Source: Microbacterium saperdae (GTDB taxonomy: Bacteria > Actinomycetota > Actinomycetes > Actinomycetales > Microbacteriaceae). From it: a DNA stretch of 64,000 bases. The notes under the pieces are model-generated. The model did no database searches. It saw nothing but the letters and a program-made list of their open reading frames with translations, and was not told where the DNA came from. How positions within the stretch are numbered: position 1 is the stretch's first letter; every line of letters begins with the position of its first letter. The stretch is taken from assembly GCF_006716345.1 (NCBI RefSeq), contig NZ_VFOX01000002.1:186001-250000 (forward strand), in the 5' to 3' direction. A program made the position numbers and the translations under genes. Shown piece after piece: positions 43,493-51,462 of the stretch.

Positions 43493-43966
43493 ATGACGGC
43501 GGAGCTGCGGCACCCGCGTCGCCTCGACGACAGCGAGATGGCGACCTGGCTCCCCGTCATCCGGTTCGTCCAGCTGCTGCCGCAGGTGCTCGACCGCACA
43601 CTGAAGGACGAAGTGGGCCTGAACCACGCCCGCTACGCGATCCTGGTGACGCTCGCCGGACAGAACGACGGGGCGGTGACCATGACCGAGCTCGCCCACA
43701 TCGCAGGATTGAGCCGATCACGCCTGAGCCATGCCCTCGATTCCCTCGAGGAGCGCGGCTGGGTCAGTCGCACCTCCTGCCATTCCGACAAGCGCACGCT
43801 CTCGGCGACGTTGACGCCGGAGGGCAGGGAGATGCTGCGCACCGCTGCGCCCGTGCACGTCGATCAGGTGCGTGACCTGGTGCTCGACCCGCTCAGCCCG
43901 GAAGAGCGCGACCAGCTCAGCACGATCCTCGACAAGCTGCTGCCCGGCGTGACCGCGGCGCTGTAG
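43493..43966 (+). CDS. MarR-family transcriptional regulator
   Basis: The 157-residue winged-helix protein has the MarR core: NHARYAILVTLAGQ, MTELAHIAGLSRSRLSHALDSLEERGWVSRTSCHSDKRTLSATLTPEG. The DKR wing motif is present. The start at 43493 follows AGGAGGG with proper spacing; an earlier ATG overlapping the ribA stop is less likely. The target is unknown, perhaps ribA or a transporter nearby. Confidence 0.9.
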   Translation: MTAELRHPRRLDDSEMATWLPVIRFVQLLPQVLDRTLKDEVGLNHARYAILVTLAGQNDGAVTMTELAHIAGLSRSRLSHALDSLEERGWVSRTSCHSDKRTLSATLTPEGREMLRTAAPVHVDQVRDLVLDPLSPEERDQLSTILDKLLPGVTAAL

Positions 43967-44023
43967 GTTCCCGGTACTGCCAGTACCTCCCTTCCGGACC
44001 GCAGACGGCGTACCGTCGAAGCC

Positions 44024-44923
44024 ATGGACACCCGGAGCGAAGTGCGCGAGTTCCTCTCGACGAGGCGCGCACGCCTCACCCCCGACCAGGTCGGTCTGCC
44101 CGCGTTCGGTGGGAACCGACGGGTGCCGGGCCTGCGCCGGGAAGAGGTGTCTCTGCTCGCGGGAGTGAGCGTCGACTACTACACGCGGCTCGAGCGCGGC
44201 GACCTGTCCGGCGCCTCCGAGAGCGTGCTCGATGCGCTCGCGAGGGCACTCCAGCTGGACGACGCCGAGACCGCGCACCTGTTCGACCTGGCGCGCGCCG
44301 CGAACACCTCGCCGATGGCCCGCAAGCCGCGGAAGAAGTCGGAAGAGCTGCGGCCCAGCATCCTCCGCCTGCTCGACGCGATCACCGAGGCACCCGCGGC
44401 CGTGCGCAACAACTACTTCGACTACCTCGCCGCCAACGCGCTGGGCCGAGCGCTGTATGCGCCGCTGCTCGCGGAGCCGCATCCGAACAGCGCCCGCTTC
44501 GCGTTCCTGAATCCGGCCGCGCAGGACTTCTACCCCGAGTGGGATCGCAACACCCAGGAGCTCGTCGCGGCGATGCGCGGCGAGGCCGGACGCAACCCCT
44601 ACGACCGCAAGCTCAGCGACCTGGTCGGTGAGCTGTCGACGCGCAGCGAGCGCTTCCGCACGCTGTGGGCCGCGCACAATGTGCGGTATCACCGCTCCGG
44701 AGTGAAGCGCATCAACCACCCGGTGGTCGGCGAGATGGAGCTGACCTACGAGGCGTTCGAGCTGCCGGCAGACCCCGGCCTGCAGCTGTCGACCTACACG
44801 GCCGAGCCCGGCAGCGCCTCGGCCGACAAGCTCAAGATGCTGGCCAGCTGGGCGGCGACGGATGCTGCGGCCGCCGCACCCGTCGATCAGGCCGCGCCGG
44901 CTCCGGATCGCTCCGAGGTCTGA
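44024..44923 (+). CDS. XRE regulator with MmyB-like ligand-binding domain
   Basis: The 299-residue regulator begins with an XRE domain (RRVPGLRREEVSLLAGVSVDYYTRLERGDL), then an MmyB-type domain from about 115. Typical MmyB segments are NNYFDYLAANALGRALYAPL, ARFAFLNPAAQDFYPEWDR and HRSGVKRINHPVVGEMELTYEAFELP. This family often sits beside the dehydrogenase or oxidoreductase it controls; here no such gene adjoins. The end of the gene overlaps the region just before a PopR-type box. Confidence 0.9.
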   Translation: MDTRSEVREFLSTRRARLTPDQVGLPAFGGNRRVPGLRREEVSLLAGVSVDYYTRLERGDLSGASESVLDALARALQLDDAETAHLFDLARAANTSPMARKPRKKSEELRPSILRLLDAITEAPAAVRNNYFDYLAANALGRALYAPLLAEPHPNSARFAFLNPAAQDFYPEWDRNTQELVAAMRGEAGRNPYDRKLSDLVGELSTRSERFRTLWAAHNVRYHRSGVKRINHPVVGEMELTYEAFELPADPGLQLSTYTAEPGSASADKLKMLASWAATDAAAAAPVDQAAPAPDRSEV

Positions 44924-44926
44924 GCG

Positions 44927-44943
44927 TTCTGCTCTGAGCAGAA
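44927..44943 (+). promoter_or_regulatory. PopR-type palindromic box upstream of popR
   Basis: TTCTGCTCTGAGCAGAA has perfect 7-bp arms around CTG. The same TCTGCT-N3-AGCAGA core occurs at 46616-46630 before the clpP pair. The PopR site I recall from Streptomyces lividans is TCTGCC-N3-GGCAGA, which differs by one base per arm. It lies 40 bases before popR. Confidence 0.8.
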
Positions 44944-44982
44944 ACCCTCGAACCGCCCGGATGCCGCGGATTATCGTGAGGC

Positions 44983-45336
44983 ATGGCCGACATCGTCCCG
45001 TTCCCGCGCGCACCGCGCCCCGCTCGCCCCCGCCTCAGCGACCCCGAGCCGCTGTGGCGCCACCTGCTCGGCGACCAGCTGCGCCGCCGACGACACGACC
45101 GTGACGAGACGCTCACCGAGACCGCCGAGAAGGCCGGTGTGTCCCCGCAGTACCTCTCCGAGGTCGAGCGCGGGCGCAAAGAGCCGTCGAGCGAGATGAT
45201 CGCCGCGATCGCCGGAGCGCTCGACACCAGCCTGATCGAGCTCACCAGCGCCGTGGCGGATGAGTTGCGCTCGGCCGCGGTTCCGGCATCCGCTGCCGTG
45301 TCGGTGTCGCGCGGGGCATTCGCGCTCGCGGCCTGA
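44983..45336 (+). CDS. PopR/ClgR-like XRE regulator of clp genes
   Basis: The 117-residue protein has one helix-turn-helix: LGDQLRRRRHDRDETLTETAEKAGVSPQYLSEVERGRKEPSSEMIAAIAGAL. The YLSEVERGRKEPSSEM block is shared by ClgR and PopR. The adjacent, convergent clpP pair and the matching palindromes before both units argue for a PopR-like activator of clpP3-clpP4 type genes. In Streptomyces, PopR is itself degraded by Clp protease; the Ala-rich C-terminus (RGAFALAA) resembles such degradation tags. Confidence 0.85.
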   Translation: MADIVPFPRAPRPARPRLSDPEPLWRHLLGDQLRRRRHDRDETLTETAEKAGVSPQYLSEVERGRKEPSSEMIAAIAGALDTSLIELTSAVADELRSAAVPASAAVSVSRGAFALAA

Positions 45337-45355
45337 GCTGCAGCAGCCCGCGGGA

Positions 45356-45949
45356 TCACTCCACGCGCGCCCCCAGCACCGCATCGATCAGCCCGTAATC
45401 CCGCGCCGCCGAGGCCGTGAACACCCGGTCGCGATCGGTGTCGGCGCGCAACTCGACCACCGTGCGTCCGGTGTGCCTGGCGAGGATCTCCTCCATGTCG
45501 CTGCGTACCCGCACCACCTCGTCGGCCGCGAGGATCAGGTCGGGAATCGCGCCGCGCGACTGTCCGGCCGGTTGGTGCAACACGATCCGCGCGTGGGCGA
45601 GCGCCGACCGCTCCCCCGCGGCTCCGGCCGCGACCAGCAGAGCCGCAGGTCCGATCGCCTGTCCGACGCACGTCGTCGCGATGCGGGGGCGGATGTGCTG
45701 CAGCGTGTCGTAGATCGCCAGCGCGGCACCGGGGTCGCCGCCCTCGCTGTTGATGTAGAACTGGATGCCGGTCTCGGGGCTGTCCGCATCGAGGTGCAGC
45801 AGCTGCGCGATCAGCGCGTTCGCGACCCCCGCGTCGATGCCGGTGCCCAGGTAGATCACGCGCTCGGCGAGCAGGTGCGAGTAGACGTCCATGATGCGTT
45901 CCCCGCGCGGATGCTGCGCGATCACGTTCGGGATCGTGTAGCCGCTCAT
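45356..45949 (-). CDS. ClpP-family subunit lacking the catalytic serine
   Basis: The 197-residue protein has the ClpP fold: YINSEGGDPGAALAIYDTL, then TTCVGQAIGPAALLVAAGAAGER, ARIVLHQPAG with His125 and a DTDRDRVF block. In normal ClpP the central segment is GQAASMGA. Here it is GQAIGPAA, so the nucleophile serine is Gly100. The subunit should be inactive as a peptidase but may form mixed rings with the active paralogue, to which it is coupled by ATGA overlap. Confidence 0.88.
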   Translation of the reverse strand: MSGYTIPNVIAQHPRGERIMDVYSHLLAERVIYLGTGIDAGVANALIAQLLHLDADSPETGIQFYINSEGGDPGAALAIYDTLQHIRPRIATTCVGQAIGPAALLVAAGAAGERSALAHARIVLHQPAGQSRGAIPDLILAADEVVRVRSDMEEILARHTGRTVVELRADTDRDRVFTASAARDYGLIDAVLGARVE

Positions 45950-46560
45950 GCGCCGACCCCCAGTCCGACGCGGGCACGCCTGCGCGGCATCACCTCATCG
46001 ATCGATGCGATGATCCCGTCGATGAAGCCGTAGTCCTGCGCCTGGCTCGCGGTGTACCAGCGGTCGTGGAGCGAGTCCTCGAAGATGCGCGCGACGGGCT
46101 GCCCGGTGTCGGCGGCGATGAGCCCGAGGACGGTGTCGCGCATGTGGCGCAGATCGTCGGCCTGGGTCTCGATCTCGCCCGCCGAGCCGCCGATGCCCGC
46201 CGACCCCTGATGCATCAGGATGCGGGCATGCGGCAACGCCCGCCGCTTGCCCTGCGTGCCGGCCGACAGCAGGAACTGCCCGGCGCTGCACGCGAGTCCG
46301 AGCGCGAGGGTGGTCACGTCGTTCGGGATCAGTCGCATGATGTCGCGGATCGCGAGCATCGACGGCACGGATCCCCCCGGCGAGTGGATCCAGAGCGCGA
46401 TGTCGGTGGCGGGATCTTCGGCAGACAGCGTCAGCAGCTGTGTCATGAGCAGCGTGCCGTTGTCGTCGTCGAGAGCGCCGTCGAGCACGAGCACCCGCTC
46501 GTGGAACAGCGCGCGGCGGGCCTCGGGCCCGAACTGCGGGATGGGGTTGTCTTCGCTCAT
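45946..46560 (-). CDS. ClpP-family protease subunit, active site present
   Basis: The 204-residue protein has SPGGSVPSMLAIRDIM, a nucleophile segment LACSAGQFLLSAG with Ser92, and ARILMHQGSAG with His117. The nucleophile block ACSAG departs from the usual AASMG but keeps the serine. It lacks a long propeptide. The ATG at 46560 was taken; one at 46581 is also possible. It leads the two-gene clpP unit behind a PopR-type box. Confidence 0.88.
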   Translation of the reverse strand: MSEDNPIPQFGPEARRALFHERVLVLDGALDDDNGTLLMTQLLTLSAEDPATDIALWIHSPGGSVPSMLAIRDIMRLIPNDVTTLALGLACSAGQFLLSAGTQGKRRALPHARILMHQGSAGIGGSAGEIETQADDLRHMRDTVLGLIAADTGQPVARIFEDSLHDRWYTASQAQDYGFIDGIIASIDEVMPRRRARVGLGVGA

Positions 46561-46615
46561 GCCTTCAGCTTCCGCCGTCATCCGCCGGCTCCGGCTCGAT
46601 TCTGCCCTGGGCCGC

Positions 46616-46630
46616 TCTGCTCGCAGCAGA
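46616..46630 (-). promoter_or_regulatory. PopR-type palindromic box upstream of the clpP pair
   Basis: TCTGCTCGCAGCAGA has perfect 6-bp arms around CGC and shares both arms with the box before popR. It lies 56 bases upstream of the first clpP start, in the region divergent from the thioesterase gene. Confidence 0.8.
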
Positions 46631-46708
46631 CGGATGCCGCTGTCGACGCGCATCTCCGCGAAAACTCGTCGTAACACCGCGGACTCACGACGCTCCTACG
46701 CTCGGCAC

Positions 46709-47173
46709 ATGGCGAAGCAGAAGGCACCGGCATGGTCGGAAGACGGACTCAATTTCCGCACCCGCAAATGGGTGCGCCCCGAGGACCTCAACGCGAACGG
46801 GTCGCTGTTCGGCGGAAGCCTGCTGAAGTGGATCGATGAGGAGGCCGCGATCTACGCGATCGTGCAGCTCGGCAACTACCGCGCGGTCACCAAGCACATC
46901 TCCGAGATCAACTTCGAGGCGTCCGCGGTGCAGGGCGACCTGATCGAGATCGGCCTGCAGGCCACGCATTTCGGGAACACCTCGCTGACGATGCGCGCGG
47001 TGGCACGCAACATGATCACGCGCAAGCGCATCCTCACGATCGAGAAGATCGTCTTCGTGAGCCTCGACGAGGATGGCGTGCCCAGCCCGCACGGCTACGA
47101 CAAGATCACCTACGACCGCGACCGCATGCCCACCGAGCGCCTGGCGACGGGCACCATCCGCCTTCCTGGTTGA
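46709..47173 (+). CDS. Acyl-CoA thioesterase (hot-dog fold, YciA-like)
   Basis: The 154-residue protein contains the hot-dog helix segment NANGSLFGGSLLKWIDEEAAIYA, with the Asp of WIDEEAA as probable catalytic acid. The strand pattern NFEASAVQGDLIEIGLQATHFGNTSLTMRAVARN follows. The family cleaves acyl-CoAs in the cytoplasm. It is divergent from the clpP pair. Confidence 0.9.
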   Translation: MAKQKAPAWSEDGLNFRTRKWVRPEDLNANGSLFGGSLLKWIDEEAAIYAIVQLGNYRAVTKHISEINFEASAVQGDLIEIGLQATHFGNTSLTMRAVARNMITRKRILTIEKIVFVSLDEDGVPSPHGYDKITYDRDRMPTERLATGTIRLPG

Positions 47174-47201
47174 CGGCGAAGCGGCGTCGTCGAGCGGCCC
47201 G

Positions 47202-47756
47202 TCACAGAGGCGAAGGCTCCAGCGGGTGCAGTTCGTCCCGGGATGCGCTCGTCCAGCCCTCGACGCGCCCGCAGATCATGAGGAGAGCCTCGCGGAGATC
47301 AGCACCCGCGCGATGAAGCCCGTCGCCTCCCCACGACACCCAGACGGGGAACTCACCGTCCGGGGTGCGCGAGGACGTGTCCCACAGCAGGTAGTCGCCG
47401 TTCTCGCTCCACCCGAAGACTTCGAGGGAGGCGACGAGCTCCCACGAACCGTCCGGCTCGACCATCCAATCGAACTCCTCGACACGGCCGTCCTCATAGG
47501 CCTCGCGGAACCGCCGCGTCAGCGCGCCGCCACGCCCGGAGAGACCATCAGCCCAGCCGGCGAGCACCGGCGGGTAGATCAACCACAGTCCGACGAGACG
47601 CGCCCAGCCCGCGTGACGAATGTACCCCCGGTACGACGGCGGGAATCCGAGTCCGTCTGAGAAGCGGAGGCCGTCGAGCTCCACGAGGTCGACATGGGAG
47701 AGCGATGGCCGGCCGGATACGCGCAGGTCGGCGAAAGGCTGGTGGGGCACGGTCAC
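47202..47756 (-). CDS. SUKH/SMI1-KNR4-like protein
   Basis: A protein of about 184 residues. The SUKH pattern is seen in LGFPPSYRGYIRHAG near the start and in VFGWSENGDYLLWDTSSRTPDGEF near the middle. SUKH proteins often neutralise nuclease toxins in contact-dependent systems or serve as adaptors. No toxin gene is next to it, so it may be an orphan immunity protein. The GTG at 47756 is a guess between several in-frame GTGs (47804, 47750). Confidence 0.6.
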   Translation of the reverse strand: MTVPHQPFADLRVSGRPSLSHVDLVELDGLRFSDGLGFPPSYRGYIRHAGWARLVGLWLIYPPVLAGWADGLSGRGGALTRRFREAYEDGRVEEFDWMVEPDGSWELVASLEVFGWSENGDYLLWDTSSRTPDGEFPVWVSWGGDGLHRAGADLREALLMICGRVEGWTSASRDELHPLEPSPL

Positions 47757-47804
47757 GACCCTAGGCGAGGTCTGCAGGGAGCAACAAGACCGCCGAACCG
47801 GCAC

Positions 47805-49025
47805 TCAGGCCCGCACGACCTCTTCCGGCAGCGGCGAGGCGCCGACGACGGCGGGCAACGCCGCGAACGCCTGCGCGAGGTCGGCGATCAGGTCGTCGAC
47901 GTTCTCGAGGCCGATCGACAGCCTCAGCACATCCGCGGCCGGTCGCGCCTCGGGCGGCACCGGTCGGTGGGTCAGCGCCGCCGGATGCTGGATCAGGGAG
48001 TCCACGCCGCCCAGCGACACCGCGTGCGTGAAGAGCGTCGTCGCCGTCGTGACGGCCGATGCCGCGGCGTATCCTCCCTGCATCCGCATCGCGATCATCG
48101 CGCCGGTGCCCCGCATCTGCCGCGCGAGGATGCCGCGCGGATCACCGTCGAGTCCCGGATAGAACACCTCGGCGACCTCTGGTCGGTCGATCAGCCACTG
48201 CACCACGCGGCGGGCGTTCTCCTGCTGCTGGCGCATCCGCACCGGCAGCGTGGTGAGGCCCCGATGCAGCAGATAGGCACCGAGCGGATGCAGCAGCCCC
48301 CCGGTCACCGCACGCACCCGGCGCAACGCCTCGGCGGTCTGCTCGCTGCACGCCACCACGCCCGCGATCGCATCGCCGTGGCCACCCAGGTACTTCGTGG
48401 CGCTGTGCAGCGACATCGCGGCACCCAGATCGATCGGGTTCTGCAGCACCGGGGTCGCGAAGGTGTTGTCGACGACCACGGGCACCGCACCGGCCTGGCG
48501 CACGACGTCAGCGATGTCGGAGAGCTCGAGCGTGGGGTTGGCCGGCGTCTCCAGCACGACCAGACCGGTGTCGGGACGGATGCTCGCCGCGACCTCATCC
48601 GGGTGGCAGTAGGTCGTCTCGACGCCGAGCAGTCCGGAGCCGAGCAGGTGGTCGGTACCGCCGTAGAGCGGACGCACCGCGACCACGTGGCGCAGCCCGG
48701 TCGCGCCGGTGTGGGCGAGGATCACCGCGGTCATCGCGGCCATCCCCGACGCGAACGCCACGGACGCCTCGGCGTGCTCGAGCTCGGCGAGCGCCTCCTC
48801 GAACCGCGCGACGGTCGGGTTCCACAGCCGCGCGTAGACCATGCTGCCGTCCGCCGGCGGCCGCCCGCCGGTCGCCATCGCCTCGTACGAGTCGCCGCCG
48901 CGTTCGATGTCGGGCAGGGGGTTCGTGGTCGACAGGTCGATCGGCAGCGCATGGACCCCCAGACCTTCGAGGTCGGAGCGGCCGCTGTGCACGGCGATGG
49001 TGTCGGGATGCAGCGGTGCAGTCAT
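47805..49025 (-). CDS. Trans-sulfuration PLP enzyme (cystathionine gamma-synthase/lyase family)
   Basis: The 406-residue Cys/Met metabolism enzyme has the PLP lysine Lys211 in HSATKYLGGHGD. A YARLWNPT motif lies at 64-71 and LETPANPTLELSDI at 158-171. The variants GGVDSLIQHPAALTH near the C-terminus fit gamma-lyase or gamma-synthase members. It could be cystathionine gamma-lyase, methionine gamma-lyase or a sulfhydrylase. It is divergent from an Lrp-type regulator that probably controls it. Confidence 0.87.
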   Translation of the reverse strand: MTAPLHPDTIAVHSGRSDLEGLGVHALPIDLSTTNPLPDIERGGDSYEAMATGGRPPADGSMVYARLWNPTVARFEEALAELEHAEASVAFASGMAAMTAVILAHTGATGLRHVVAVRPLYGGTDHLLGSGLLGVETTYCHPDEVAASIRPDTGLVVLETPANPTLELSDIADVVRQAGAVPVVVDNTFATPVLQNPIDLGAAMSLHSATKYLGGHGDAIAGVVACSEQTAEALRRVRAVTGGLLHPLGAYLLHRGLTTLPVRMRQQQENARRVVQWLIDRPEVAEVFYPGLDGDPRGILARQMRGTGAMIAMRMQGGYAAASAVTTATTLFTHAVSLGGVDSLIQHPAALTHRPVPPEARPAADVLRLSIGLENVDDLIADLAQAFAALPAVVGASPLPEEVVRA

Positions 49026-49100
49026 GCTCCCACGTTGCCGGAATCGCGGATTTGCCGCGTGGAATCGACAGAATCCACCAGCCAGAGCGTTAAGATCGCT

Positions 49101-49115
49101 ATTCTGAGCAAGAAT
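49101..49115. promoter_or_regulatory. Lrp-type operator between the PLP enzyme and its regulator
   Basis: ATTCT, five bases, AGAAT form a perfect inverted repeat of Lrp half-site style. Outer bases GAT at 49095-49097 and ATC at 49119-49121 roughly extend the symmetry. It lies centrally in the divergent region and could serve both genes. Confidence 0.55.
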
Positions 49116-49137
49116 CGGCATCCGAGGGAGGATGACA

Positions 49138-49656
49138 TTGGCGAAAGCACAAGGCGCACCGCTCGACGAGATCGATCTCGAGCTCCTGGCCGTCCTGACC
49201 CATGACGCGGACATCACGAACAAGGCGCTGGCGCACCGACTGAACCTCGCCGAGTCGACCTGTGCACATCGCGTGCGGTCGCTGCGCGAGCGCGGGATCA
49301 TCCGCGACACGCGCATCCGTCTCGATGAGGCCGCGGTCGGCTTCCCGCTGCAGGCGATCATCAAGGTGCGCCTCGCCAACCACACCGGACAGAAGGTCAC
49401 CGCACTGTTCGACGCGCTCGCCGCGATCCCCCGTGTGCTGCAGGTGTTCCATGTCGCCGGCGTCGACGACTTCCTCGTGCACGTCGCCGTGCAGGACGCC
49501 ACAGCCCTGCGCGACATCGTGCTCGAGCACATCACGGTGCACTCCGTCGTGCGCGGCACCGAGACGCAGCTGGTGTTCGAACTGCGCGACGGCGTCGGCC
49601 TGCTCCCGCGCTACGTGCGGGAGGATGGATTGCACGCCAGCAAGGGAGCATCATGA
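49138..49656 (+). CDS. Lrp/AsnC-family transcriptional regulator
   Basis: The 172-residue regulator has an N-terminal HTH (LDEIDLELLAVLTHDADITNKALAHRLNLAESTCAHRVRSLRERGIIRDT) and a C-terminal RAM domain (FPLQAIIKVRLAN, VFHVAGVDDFLVHVAVQD). The TTG at 49138 is placed six bases after GGGAGG. An ATG at 49132 directly abuts that ribosome-binding site and is less likely. It overlaps the acyl-CoA synthetase gene (ATGA) and probably controls both it and the divergent trans-sulfuration gene. Confidence 0.9.
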   Translation: MAKAQGAPLDEIDLELLAVLTHDADITNKALAHRLNLAESTCAHRVRSLRERGIIRDTRIRLDEAAVGFPLQAIIKVRLANHTGQKVTALFDALAAIPRVLQVFHVAGVDDFLVHVAVQDATALRDIVLEHITVHSVVRGTETQLVFELRDGVGLLPRYVREDGLHASKGAS

Positions 49657-51359
49657 GCCGCAGTGCCACCGCCGCCACGCACACCATCCGCGAGATGCGC
49701 GACTTCCTGTTCGCGAACGCGACCGACTACGCCGCCGCGCGCGCCGGATTCGCGTGGCCGCAGGTCGACGAGTTCAACTTCGCGCTCGAGTGGTTCGACG
49801 TCGTCGCCACCGAGAGTCCCGATCGCCCGGCGGTGCAGATCGTGTCGGCCGACCTGAGTCTGCAGGCCTGGACATACGGCGAGCTCGCCGCACGCTCCGA
49901 CCAGGTCGCCGCATGGCTGACCGGACTCGGCATCCGCCGCGGCGACCACGTGATCGTGATGCTGGGCAACACGATCGAGCTGTGGGAGGTGATGCTCGCG
50001 ATCACCAAGATCGGCGCGGTGTCGATCCCGACCTCGACGCTGCTGTCCGCATCCGACCTCGCGTACCGCATCGAGCACGGCCGCGCCCGCGCCGTGGTGA
50101 CCCTCGGCACTCTGAGCGACCGGCTGGCGGGCGTCGACGACGGCATCCTGCGCATCGGCGTCGGCGACGACCTCCCCTCCGGCTGGACACGATTCGCCGA
50201 TTCGGCGAGCGCGCCGACCGCCTTCGAGCCCGACGGCCCGACTCCCGCGACCGACACCGCACTGCTCTACTTCACCTCCGGCACGACCAGTCGTCCGAAG
50301 CTCGTGCAGCACACGCACGTCTCGTACCCGGTCGGCCACCTGTCGACCATGTGGTGGCTGGGCGTGCGACCCGACGACGTGCACCTCAACATCTCGTCGC
50401 CCGGATGGGCGAAGCACGCCTGGTCGAGCTTCTACTCCCCGTTCCTCGCCGAGGCCACCGTGTTCGTGTACAACTACGACCGCTTCGACGCGAACACGCT
50501 CATGCAGGTCATGGACACGCATCACGTCTCGACGTTCTGCGCCCCGCCGACCGTCTGGCGGATGCTGATCCAGGCCGACCTCGCCCGGCTCACGCACCCG
50601 CCGCGTGAGCTCGTCGGCGCGGGCGAGCCGCTCAACCCCGAGGTCATCGACCGCGTCCGCGACGCCTGGGGCGGCACGATCCGCGACGGCTTCGGTCAGA
50701 CCGAGATGACCGCGTGCATCGGCAACTCGCCGGGCCAGACGGTCAAGGTCGGCTCGATGGGGCGCCCGCTGCCCGGTTACCCCGTGGTGCTGCTCGACCC
50801 GGTGACCGGAGCCGTGGTCGACGGGGAGGGCGAGATCGCGCTCGATCTCGCCGACGCACCCCTCGGCCTCATGGCGGGGTACTACGACGATCCCGAGAAG
50901 ACGGCGGAATCCCGCATCGGCGGCTACCATCACACCGGCGACATCGCCTCGCGCGACACCGACGGCTACCTGACCTACATCGGCCGCGCCGACGACGTGT
51001 TCAAGGCATCCGACTACAAGATCTCGCCGTTCGAGCTCGAATCCGTGCTGCTCGAGCACGAGCTCGTGATCGAGGCGGCCGTCATCCCGAGCCCCGACCC
51101 CACACGCCTCTCGGTGCCGAAGGCGTACGTGTGCCTGCATCCGGATGCCACCGACGAGGTCGATGCGGCCCGCGCGATCTTCACCTACGCGCACGACCGC
51201 CTGTCATCGCACCTGTGGGTGCGGATCATCGAGTTCGTGCCCGAGCTGCCGAAGACCATCTCGGGCAAGATCCGCCGGGTCGAGCTGCGCGCCCGCGAGA
51301 CGGCCCGCGTGGCGTCCGGAGACGACGCGGGGCAGCACCGCGACCGCGACTACCGCTGA
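49653..51359 (+). CDS. Acyl-CoA synthetase (AMP-forming, medium-chain type)
   Basis: The 568-residue ANL-superfamily enzyme activates a carboxylic acid to its CoA ester. The P-loop is YFTSGTTSRPK (206-216), followed by GFGQTEM and YHHTGDIASRDTDGYLTYIGRADDVFK. The C-terminal catalytic lysine is in PKTISGKIRR (about 546). WTYGELAARSDQVA and the overall length resemble the medium-chain/benzoate group more than acetyl-CoA synthetase. It is coupled to the Lrp regulator, suggesting a substrate from amino acid breakdown. Confidence 0.9.
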   Translation: MSRSATAATHTIREMRDFLFANATDYAAARAGFAWPQVDEFNFALEWFDVVATESPDRPAVQIVSADLSLQAWTYGELAARSDQVAAWLTGLGIRRGDHVIVMLGNTIELWEVMLAITKIGAVSIPTSTLLSASDLAYRIEHGRARAVVTLGTLSDRLAGVDDGILRIGVGDDLPSGWTRFADSASAPTAFEPDGPTPATDTALLYFTSGTTSRPKLVQHTHVSYPVGHLSTMWWLGVRPDDVHLNISSPGWAKHAWSSFYSPFLAEATVFVYNYDRFDANTLMQVMDTHHVSTFCAPPTVWRMLIQADLARLTHPPRELVGAGEPLNPEVIDRVRDAWGGTIRDGFGQTEMTACIGNSPGQTVKVGSMGRPLPGYPVVLLDPVTGAVVDGEGEIALDLADAPLGLMAGYYDDPEKTAESRIGGYHHTGDIASRDTDGYLTYIGRADDVFKASDYKISPFELESVLLEHELVIEAAVIPSPDPTRLSVPKAYVCLHPDATDEVDAARAIFTYAHDRLSSHLWVRIIEFVPELPKTISGKIRRVELRARETARVASGDDAGQHRDRDYR

Positions 51360-51462
51360 GAAGATCCACGACTTCTCCACCCCGGCGTCACTTTCGAGAT
51401 CACACCGACTCATTTCCCCCGTGAAGACGATATTCGTCCGAATCGAAGGGGAGTTTGATCTG

